Assembly: GCF_042477335.2 (NCBI RefSeq)
Contig: NC_091247.1
Coordinates: 39,421,501-39,485,500, forward strand
DNA length: 64,000 nt
From: Ovis canadensis
Taxonomy: Eukaryota > Chordata > Mammalia > Artiodactyla > Bovidae
Direction of reading: 5' to 3'
How positions within the stretch are numbered: position 1 is the stretch's first letter; every line of letters begins with the position of its first letter. Positions 12,980 through 22,010 of this stretch are shown here, in pieces. The notes below the pieces were generated by a model. It was not told the origin of the DNA, ran no database searches, and saw only the letters and a program-made list of their open reading frames with translations. Position numbers and translations under genes: made by a program.

Positions 12980-13305
12980 TCTATGGGCATTTGTTGGCAA
13001 AGTGACATCTCTGCTTTTTAACATGTGGTTTTGTCATAGTTTTCCTTCCAAGAAGCAAGCATCTTTTAATTCCATGGCTGCAGTCACTGTCCCTAGTGAT
13101 TTTGGAGCTCAAGAAAATAAAATCTGTCACTACTTACACTTTTTCTCCTTCTATTTGCCATGAAATGATGGAACCAGATGTTATGATCTTAGTTTTTGTA
13201 ATCTTGAGTTTCAGGCCTCAAGAGGCTCTCCTCTTTCACGTTCAAGAGGCTTTTTAGTTCCTCTTCACTTTCTGCCATTAGAGTGGTATTATCAGCATGA
13301 TGTGA
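12980..13305 (-). mobile_element. BovB LINE, continuation of the old copy
   Basis: GGGCATTTGTTGGCAAAGTG ... CTTCACTTTCTGCCATTAGA resumes the element that starts at 12331, interrupted only by the SINE. Confidence 0.85.
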
Positions 13306-13309
13306 TGAA

Positions 13310-13600
13310 TGATATCTATAAATATTTGAATGTTAAATCACACTTACATCCCTAAGATAAACCAAATTTAATCCTGATATACTGTATTTCTTATGCACTG
13401 CTAAAATTTGATTTGTCAATATTTAGTCTAGAATTTTTGAATGTTCAGGAGTGAGATTGATCTGTAATTTTTCCTTTCTGTACTATCCTTGCCAAATTTG
13501 GGTTTTTAAGTTTATACCAAGTTCTCAGAATATGCCTCCTTCTCTATATTCTGGAAATATTAGCATAAAATTGAAACAATTTGTTCATTAAAGCTTCATA
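13310..13600 (-). mobile_element. Old L1 LINE, ORF2 fragment
   Basis: Reverse-complement L1 ORF2 text (TTGAATGTTAAATCACACTT ... ATCCCTAAGATAAACC; GAGTGAGATTGATCTGTAAT). Similar text resumes between later insertions to about 19720. Confidence 0.7.
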
Positions 13601-13794
13601 AAAAAAAAACAAAAGAACAATACTCCCTCCTATCTCTCATCACCAGAGACAACACAGCCCCATCACAAATGCTGCTTTCAACAGTCACTTGCCAGACCCT
13701 CAAAGCCCCATGACAAGGTCCTGGTGGGGTCTGACATTAACTCAGCTTCCTCTCCAGCCTCTGGTTGAAAGTAGCATTTAAAGTCCATACAAGA

Positions 13795-14585
13795 CTTCCC
13801 TGGTAGTCTGGTGGTTAAGAATTCACCTGCCAATTCAGGGGACATAGGTTCAATCCCTGGTCTGGGAAGATTCCACATGCAACTAAATCCATGTGTTGTA
13901 GGAAGGGGGACCCCTTCCAGGGTCCAAAACTGGGCTCTTGTCTAACACTTGGAAATGAATTGTCCGAGGAGACATATGTGCTGACTTGGAAATGAATTGT
14001 CCGAGGAGACATATGTGCTGACAAAGCAAGAGATTTTATTGGGAAAGGCACCCAGGTGGAGAGCAGTAGGATAAGGGAACCCAGGAGAACTGCTCTGCCA
14101 CATGGCTCGCAGTCTCGGGTTTTATGGTGATGGGATTAGTTTCCGGGTTGTGTTTGGCCAATCATTCTAATTCAGAGTCTTTCCTGGTGGTGCACGCATC
14201 GCTCAGCCAAGAGGGATGCTAATGAGAGGGATTCTGGGAAGTGGAAGGGCACGTGGTGTTTCCTTTTGACCTTTCCTGAACTCTTCCCATTGGTGGTGGC
14301 TTATGAGTTCCGTATTCCTTACCAGGATCTCCGGTCATAAAACAACTCATGCGAATGGTTCCTAAAGGGCCTGGCCAGGGTGGGCGGCTTCAGTCAGTGT
14401 GCTTCCCATAACACATGCACCACAGAGACTGAAGCCCGCATGCCCTAGAGCCTGTGCTCTGTAACAAAAGAAGCCGCCGCAATGAGAAGCCCGTGGACCG
14501 CCCCTAGAGAGGAGCCCTCACGGCTGCAAAAAGCCTGCGTGAAGCAATGAGGACCCAACGCAGCCAAAAGAAAAAAAAAGATATT
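13795..14585 (+). repeat. CHR/ART2-type tRNA-derived SINE split by an LTR
   Basis: GACTTCCCTGGTAGTCTGGT ... TTCAATCCCTGGTC, then beyond the LTR CACCACAGAGACTGAAGCC ... AGACCCAACGCAGCC-like text and a poly(A). The two halves (13795-13893 and 14414-14585) join into one SINE. Confidence 0.85.
13894..14413 (-). mobile_element. Solo LTR, 520 bp, with 4-bp target duplication
   Basis: Bounded by TGTTGT and TAACA inverted ends and flanked on both sides by CATG (13890-13893 and 14414-14417). AATAAA lies on the minus strand at 14035-14040. A perfect 37-bp tandem duplication occupies 13947-13983 and 13984-14020. The 4-bp duplication fits a class I (gammaretrovirus-like) element. No internal genes remain. 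Confidence 0.85.
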
Positions 14586-15150
14586 AACTACCCTCTCGTC
14601 CACATTCCTATAGAACTGAATAACACAGAAATAGAGTAAAATTTTGTTTTAGCACTAGGAAAGATGGAAGGTTGTCATTGAAAGGTCAGAAGCTGACAAG
14701 TTTTTGCTACCTACACTGTGATAAAGGACCAGGCTGAGGGAAGTGACAAGCAACCCATGATTCAAGCAAGGGAAATAAAACATTCTGGGAAGAGCACATT
14801 AATGGGACAAAGGGAAAATCCCCCTAATGCTGAAAGTGAAGGGTGATGACACTTAGATGCAGTCAAATTTTCAGTGTACAAATAACTCCAGAGCAGCTGA
14901 CTGCAGCCCAAATGCCAGCTTCCATTGCACTGAGATGGCCTGGGAAAGACATTGCAATAGCAGATTTGAAGTGGAACATCTATTTTAGGCAAAGGAGCCA
15001 GTGCCCATACTAACTTCAGCTATACCATTGGGAAAGAAAACATTTGAGACAGTGGACATGTCCAGTGTGACAGGAAGAGAAAACTGACTCCACATTGGAT
15101 CTCTTTGTTACTTTAACCTTTCTTTTTATTGCTTTTGTTATTATAATAGC
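14586..15150. other. Non-genic, nothing recognised
   Basis: No supported gene; the 76-codon minus-strand open frame has no recognisable domain. Confidence 0.4.
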
Positions 15151-15156
15151 TATCTA

Positions 15157-15921
15157 TCAGTTCAGTTCAGGTCAGTCCCTCAGTCTCGTCCGACTCTTGG
15201 CGACCCCATGAATTGCAGTATGCCAGGCCTCCCTGTCCATCACCAACTCCCGGAGTTCACTCACACTCATGTCCATCAAGTTGGTGATGCCATCCAGCCA
15301 TCTCATCCTCTGTTGGCCCCTTCTCCTCCTGCCCCAAATCCCTCCCAGCATCAGAGTTTTTTCCAATGAGTCAACTCTTCACATGAGGTGGCCAAAGTAC
15401 TGGAGTTTCAGCTTTAGCATCATTCCTTCCAAAGAAATCCCAGGGCTGATTTCCTTCAGAATGGACTGGTTGGATCTCCTTGTAGTCCAAGGGACTCTCA
15501 AGAGTCTTCTCCAACACCATAGTTCAAAAGCATCAATTCTTTGGCGCTCAGCTTTCGTCACAGTCCAACTCTCACATCCATACCTGACCACTGGAAAAAC
15601 CATAGCCTTGACTAGATGGACCTTTGTTGGCAAAGTAATGTCTCTGCTTTTCAATATGCTATCTAGGTTGGTCATAACTTTCCTTCCAAGAAGTAAGCGT
15701 CTTTTCATTTCATGGCTGCAATCACCATCTGCAGTGATCTTGGAGCCCAAAAAAATAAAGTCTGACACTGTTTCCACCATTTCCTCATCTATTTCTCATG
15801 AAGTAATGGGACCAGACACCATGATCTTAGTTTTCTGAATGTGGAGCTTTAAGCCAACTTTTTCACTCTCCTCTTTCACTTTCATCAAGAGGCCTTTTAG
15901 TTCCTCTTCACTTTCTGCCAT
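15157..15921 (-). mobile_element. BovB LINE, 3' part, left arm of an inverted repeat
   Basis: Starts with (TCAGT)n-like tail and covers about 765 bp of RT C-terminal and 3' region in reverse. Its inner end abuts a second BovB in the opposite direction without spacer. The 189-codon plus-strand open frame is antisense. Confidence 0.93.
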
Positions 15922-16999
15922 CTGTGTGGATCACAATAAACTGTGGAAAATTCTGAAAGAGATTGGAATACCAGACCACCTGACCTGCCTCTTGAGAAAC
16001 CTATATGCAGGTCAGGAAGCAACAGTTAGAACTGGACATGGAACAACAGACTGGTTCCAAATAGGAAAAGGAGTACGTCAAGGCTGTATATTGTCACCCT
16101 GCTTATTTAACTTCTATGCAGAGTACATCATGAGAAACACTGGGCTGGACGAAGCACAAGCTGGAATCAAGATTGCCGGGAGAAATATCAGTCACCTCAG
16201 ATATGCAGATTACATCACCCATATGGCAGAAAGTGAAGAGGAACTAAAAAGCCTCTTGATGAAAGTGAAAAAGGAGAGTGAAAAAGTTGGCTTAAAGCTC
16301 CACATTCAGAAAACTAAGATCATGGTGTCTGGTCCCATCACTTCATGGGAAATAGATGGGGAAACGGTGGAAACAGTGTCAGACTTTATTTTGGGGGCTC
16401 CAAGATCACTGCAGATGGTGATTGCAGCCATGAAATGAAAAGACGCTTACTTCTTGGAAGGAAAGTTATGACCAACCTAGATAGCATATGAAAAAGCAAA
16501 GACATTACTTTGCCAACAAAGGTCCATCTATTCAAGGCTATGGTTTTTCCTGTGGTCATGTATGGATGTGAGAGTTGGACTGTGATGAAAGCTGAGCGCC
16601 GAAGAATTGATGCTTTTGAACTATGGTGTTGGAGAAGACTCTTGAGAGTCCCTTGGACTACAAGGAGATCCAACCAGTCCATTCTGAAGGAGATCAGCCC
16701 TGGGATTTCTTTGGAAGGAATGATGCTAAAGCTGAAACTCCAGTACTTTGGCCACCTTATGTGAAGTGTTGACTCTTTGGAAAAGACTCTGATGCTGGGA
16801 GGGATTTGGGGCAGGAGGAGAAGGGGACGACCGAGGATGAGATGGCTGGATGGCATCACCAACTCGGTGGACATGGGTTTGGGTGGACTCCGGGAGTTGG
16901 TGATGGACAGGGAGGCCTGGTGTGCTGCAATTCATGAGGTCGCAAAGAGTCGGACAGGACTGAGTGACTGAACTGTACTGAACTGAACTGAACTGAACT
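15922..16999 (+). mobile_element. BovB LINE, 3' part, right arm of an inverted repeat
   Basis: About 1.08 kb from the RT palm (VDHNKLWKILKEIGIPDHL) to the (ACTGA)n tail. The catalytic YADD box reads YADY at about 16200-16211, so the enzyme would be dead. Frame is lost near 16430. The part from 16223 on mirrors 15157-15921. Confidence 0.93.
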
Positions 17000-18020
17000 T
17001 TCAGTACAATGTTTCTATAAGTTGTGGTGGCAGGCATCTGCATTTGTTTCTTATTTTAATGGAAATGTTTCATTCTTTTCATTGATGCTTACATTTTTCT
17101 TTGATGATTTTGGTCTGTTTAATGAATTTTCTTTTAATTCCAAGTTTCCTAAGAACTGCTTGTTTATTGTTAATGAATATTCAGCGCTATTAGATAATTT
17201 TGCTGCTATTGAGATATTTAGTAAGTTTGTTGTCTTTTGATTTTTATTGTGGCAAACTACATTATTGGTTTCCTAATACAAAATCTTTAATCTTTCCCAG
17301 CAGATAAACAAACTTGAAGATTGAAGACAGGAAGAGAAGGGGACGACAGAGGATAAGATGATTGGATGACATCACCGACTCGATAGGCAACAGTTTGAGC
17401 AAGCTCCAGCAGTTGGTGATGGACAGGGAAGCCTGGCGTGCTGCAGTCCAAGAGTCAGACACAACTGAGGGACTGAACTGAACTGAATATCAAACCACTG
17501 GCATGGCTAGGGAGAATTTCACATGGTCACACTGTATTACCTTTTCTACACTTCCCTTGATAAGTTTGCTGTCATTTCATTGAGACATTTTGCATCTGTT
17601 TTTATGACAGAGATTGCCCTGTACTTTTCCTTTCCCATACCTGTCACGTTTTGGAATTAACTAACTATTCTTATGAAAGGAACTGGAGAGTACCTCTCTC
17701 CTGGCCCCCATACATTTGAATAGTTTTATGATTAGAAAAATCTATATTTTCAATGTATCTCAATGTAGAAACTATTTTGGCTTATAATTTTCTTGTGTGA
17801 AGTTTTTATACTTTTCACTAACTCCTTTTCTGGTCATAATTATTCAGGTTTGCTATTTCTTCTTGAGTGAGCTTTGGTAAGTTAAGTTTTTAGATATTCA
17901 GTTTACCCAAGCTTTCAAATTCATCTGCATAAAATTCATATCATTTTATTGACATCTTAATATTTGTGGTATTTGTAGGTTAGTATTATTTTTATTACTA
18001 GTATTGCTTATAATTTATCT
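17000..18020 (-). mobile_element. Old L1 LINE ORF2 text with a BovB piece inside
   Basis: AT-rich reverse-complement L1 ORF2 sequence (for example GAGACATTTTGCATCTGTTT and GATTGCCCTGTACTTTTCC). It is interrupted at 17319-17487 by a BovB 3' fragment. Confidence 0.6.
17319..17487 (+). mobile_element. BovB 3'-end fragment
   Basis: GAGAAGGGGACGACAGAGGA ... ACTGAACTGAACTGAA, the last 170 bp of BovB with a short tail. Confidence 0.88.
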
Positions 18021-18022
18021 TT

Positions 18023-18236
18023 TCAGTTCAGTTCAGTCGCTCAGTCATGTCCAGCTCACTGCGAGCCCATGAATTGCAGCATGCCAGGCCTCCCTGTCCA
18101 TCACCAACTCCCGGAGTTCACTCAGAATCACGTCCATCGAGTCAGTGATGCTATCCAGCCATCTCAAAGTACTGGAGTTTCAGCTTTAGCATCATTCCTT
18201 CCAAAGAAATCCCAGGGCTGATCTCCTTCAGAATCG
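18023..18236 (-). mobile_element. BovB 3'-end fragment with internal deletion
   Basis: Tail (TCAGT)n, then the usual 3' end, but CCATCTCA joins directly to AAAGTACTGGAG, missing about 100 bp found in the other copies. Confidence 0.88.
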
Positions 18237-18359
18237 ACTATTTGTGGTCAGTTTTACCTAGAGCTTGTCAATTGTCTGCCTTCCCAAAGCACCAGTTTTT
18301 GACGTTGTTGAGTTTTTCTAGTGTTTAGTTGTTTTCTATGTTACTTACATCTGCCGCCA

Positions 18360-18925
18360 TCTGTGAAATGGAATATCTCTGGCCATATCAATCAACCAGA
18401 AACGTCATAGCCGTCAGCGATTTCAGGGCTCCAAATGTGAATGAGAGCTCCCCCAAACGGAAAACAATGTCTGTGATCCAGCAGATTCCCCACCCCTCAC
18501 CCCTACCCCCACGGTGACCGCTGAGGAGCTGGGGAATGCAAGAAGCAGCCATCCTCTGCATCTGCCACCCAGTAAGGTGAACAGGAATGGAGGATGTAAA
18601 CAATTAGGAAATAGGACATGGCCCCAGATAGCAGAGGTGCATGTGAAAGGAATGAATTCAGTGAGTCCAGAGGCTTGCACCTTCCCGTACACAGAAGAAC
18701 ACTAAATTCCTTAGCTAGGTATCTGGTTTTCCTTACTAACAATAGTCTTTGATGTTCAGACTGCCTGCCCACTTTGTTGCAAACTTGTATATAGCCTGAC
18801 TCCCTTTCCTGCCTGTAGGAGCAGTTTTCTCAGGGTTACTGAGATGCTGCCCCCTGGGTTCAGAGTTCCTAATAATGCCCACCAAATAAAACAACTCTCT
18901 TATTTACAGGTTGTGCCTAATATTT
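18360..18925 (+). mobile_element. Solo LTR, gammaretrovirus-like
   Basis: LTR layout: TATATA at 18788-18793, AATAAA at 18885-18890, and the CTCAGGGTTACTGAGATGCT block between, common in class I LTRs. Old L1 text lies on both sides. Exact ends and target duplication are not clear. Overlapping 60-90 codon open frames are incidental. Confidence 0.65.
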
Positions 18926-19720
18926 TTTAGTAGACTTATCCATGTTATTTTTTTCCTTCTACTGATTTTGGATATTTTGTTGCCTTCCTTTATTTTTAAA
19001 GTTGAATGGTTGACTCAGTTTTTAGCTTTTTTTTTCCTGTAAAATGAACATTTAAAACAGTAAATTGTTATAGCCACTGCTCACAAGCTTTTGACACGTA
19101 GCACTTCCATTATTGTATTGTTCTAAATAAATTGTACTTTTCATCATGAATTTTTCTTTGGCTCAAGCATTATTTAGAATTATGTTGCCTAATTTCAAAA
19201 CAAATGAGGCCATCTTGTTTTATTCAGAGGGGAATGCTTATACTCTCTTAATTAAATTGAGGTCTGTAAAAGTGTGATCTTTTTGATAGCAATCATTGAA
19301 TGTTTTTGGGATCACTTTATGCCTCAGCATGTGATCAATATTTGTATATGTCCCATGCCGCCTATGGGGTTGCACAGAGTCGGACATGACTGAAGCGACT
19401 TAGCAGCAGCAGCAGCATATATGCTGAAGAAGAATGTGATTTCTGTAGTGTTCTGTATATATGTTCATCAAAATAAGCTTGTTATTGTTAATTACATTCA
19501 TTTTTCTTAACTGTTTACAAGTAATAGGAAAATATGTGTTAAAATCTTTAACAGTATACTCAGATTTTTTAATTCTCCTGAAATTCTTACAATTTTTCTT
19601 TCACATATTTGATAGTGTATATAATCTAAAATTTTTACTTCCCATTGAATTCCATTTCTTATCCTGAAATAGTGATGAGACAATTCTTCTAAGAAACATG
19701 AGACTCACTGGTTCACTTAA
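18926..19720 (-). mobile_element. Old L1 LINE continuation with a short BOVA2 end inserted
   Basis: TTTTTGGGATCACTTTATGC, CATGTGATCAATATTTGTA and GAAGAATGTGATTTCTGTAG are L1 ORF2 reverse-complement text. At 19360-19418 a 5'-truncated BOVA2 (GGGGTTGCACAGAGTCGG ... AGCAGCAGC) interrupts it. Confidence 0.65.
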
Positions 19721-19849
19721 GTCAGCTCCATGACATTTTGTCTTGTTGGGGAGTCATGGTTTTCTTTCTTTCTTTCTTGCTCATAGGAGGGCAGTATGTA
19801 AGACTTTTATTTTTAATGGATCTTTGACAGGTTGCCGCATCTCATGGCT

Positions 19850-20650
19850 TCAGGGTATTTTGGAAGTTCTGCTCTGTTGGTAGCACACTTCTTATGAAGA
19901 TCAGTGGAATAGAGGCAGGAGATAGACGGACTCCAGGCTAGGCATTTACAGCTGGCCTCCTGTTCACACCTCCTGAGGTGAGAAGACGAGCTCCAGGTTG
20001 GACATTCGTTACCAGCCCCCTGTTTATAGTTCCTGATGCAAGAGACAAACAGGCTCCAGGACTACATATTTGTGACTGGACTCCTGTCTCTATTTTGAGA
20101 TCGACACGTTAATATAAAAACCAGCAACGGAAATAGAGTAAATAGCTGGACACTGGACATTTTTATGGCAAGGACAGAGTGAAACTAAACCCTGTTAAAA
20201 GATTTCCATCCTTGTGGCAAGGGAGACATTTCACATGCTCAGAAAGACTCCTTGGGGGACCAAAGGAGGTAGTACCATCCCATAATATGTGATGATAATA
20301 TTCCATAGGCCTCTGGGCTGGAATCCATCTTGGAAAAAGCTTGCACAGGCATGTCAGGGAGGGTCTTAGGGTAGGTCAGGTGTGGAAAAAGAAATCAGAT
20401 AATTGGTTAGAGACAAACAGAGATCCAGAAAAACTGCCCCATGTGCATAACTTCACTGCCTCTTTGCTGCACTTCTCCCCACCAGGAGGGGTACTCACAT
20501 CCGGCCTCTCTGGGTCTGCATCTCTGTCTTGCTTCCACATTAACTAAGCAAACCACTTCTCTGTGTGCTCTTCCACTTGTGCTATGTCTCTAATAATAAA
20601 CTTTATACTTGCATGAATAGTTTTTGCCTCTGGGATAAATGCATTATTTT
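19850..20650 (+). mobile_element. LTR-like element with three 60-bp repeats
   Basis: Units of 60 bp at 19921-19980, 19981-20040 and 20041-20100 each contain GCTCCAGG/ACTCCAGG, a CAT..T/GACAT core and CCTGT. Farther on an AATAAA at 20595-20600 and a promoter-like block end near 20640. The arrangement resembles U3 enhancer repeats of a retroviral LTR, but I cannot name it or fix its ends. Confidence 0.5.
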
Positions 20651-21780
20651 TGCTGGGGGCAAAGAAAAATAGCTTCTAGCCTCTAGTCTTTGCTGTCTGG
20701 TGGCAAGGATTCCTGTTTTTCATACAGGCTTTCCAGATCCGATGCTTAGGCAGGGAGTTAGGACCTCACTTCATGCCACCATTCACTGCTGCCTCGCACC
20801 AAGATCAGAATTGTTTCAGAATTTAGAAAATTATAATTTTTCCCAATAAGGGCTGGTAAATATGGGCATTTTCCCAATGCCATTTCCACCATTTCAATGT
20901 CCTTAGTTTTGTTTGTTAGATTATTTATGGGTGTCTTATACAAAGACATGGTAATGGATTAATATCCTCTCATGGCATCCAGGATACAAAAAACATATGT
21001 GGGAGTAATTTTTTAAAAATGAGCTGTAGTTTCATATTGGAACACACACCAATTGGCACCTCTGTTTTCTCTGAGATTATTCTTCAGTGGAGACCTCAAT
21101 GCTGTGTGTGTACCATGTGACTTCACTCCCCTGCCCATCAAAGAGTGGAGGCTGTGGGCTCTTGAACCATGCATTGTGAAGAAAATTTGGAATATGGATT
21201 TAAAAGTATGAGACTTGATCTTGTGAGCTGGAAAGACACAAAAACATGGGAGACGGAGATGACATTCTGGTTTAGCCATCTTCTGCCATGAATACAGAGA
21301 AAGTCATCAAGATGGAAAGAAGAGAGAAGTTGAATTTGAGAGGAGCAGAGAAGAACTATATGTGGTTTCAGAGAGAAGGAGCCTTGGGTCTTGCAGCCAA
21401 TATAGTTCCAAGACCCAAGTCTTCTCCTTTTCTTTCTCTAAGAATAATTTTAGATATTCTAATATCCTTGCAATACCCTTTCCCCTCTTTTGGCTTATGC
21501 TACTTTGAGTGGATTTCTGTTGATCTGAAATGTTACTATGCACATCAACTATAGGGCAGTCTTCAGAGCAGTTGATGGTCTTGGAACTATTCCCAGAGCT
21601 GTGGTTAGTAGTGTCCGAGGCAGCTGAAGGGGCTCTTTATAAGGGACAGGTCCTGAATACAGGCTAACGGTTGGGTCTAATGTACTTCGACAACTTGCTG
21701 CCACCATACAGCACTTTTGACCATGAGCTTTCCAAATAGAAATACTAAAGAATTTTAGTATAAACTGAACTCAGTGCTAA
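20651..21780. other. Non-genic flank downstream of GKN1
   Basis: No supported gene or named repeat. Contains short chance open frames (up to 88 codons) only. Confidence 0.45.
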
Positions 21781-21785
21781 ATAGG

Positions 21786-21791
21786 TTTATT
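21786..21791 (-). terminator. GKN1: Poly(A) signal of GKN1
   Basis: AATAAA on the minus strand, 124 bases past the GKN1 stop codon, the first canonical signal downstream. Confidence 0.75.
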
Positions 21792-21915
21792 GACTCTTAA
21801 GGAAACCAAACAGGACTAGAAGAGAACATTTCAGAATGATATGATAAACACCATTAGAACCCACATTTTTTTAAATAGAATATTCTGATGACTAAATCCA
21901 CAGGAACTTTTTTTT

Positions 21916-22010
21916 TTAGTTCTCCATTGCTTCTTCACATAAGGAAATGTTCAGAATCCAGAGTATATCAACCTTGAAGCACTTTTCTGGGTACAGAATC
22001 GGGTTTGCTT
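21916..22010 (-). CDS. GKN1: GKN1 coding exon 6 (C-terminus and stop)
   Basis: Found by splice phase and family pattern: acceptor TTATCAG, then a phase-1 codon giving E155 and a tail containing [22 protein letters not shown] and TAA. C165 and C179 align with C165 and C179 of GKN2. The LWILNISLC part matches the human LWIVDISFC position, whereas the segment before it is diverged. Confidence 0.92.

Noticed and set aside
15269-15838. 189-codon plus-strand open frame
   Set aside because: Antisense of BovB RT; the same shadow protein recurs at 16386-16874 and 38568-39119, exactly as expected for a repeat.
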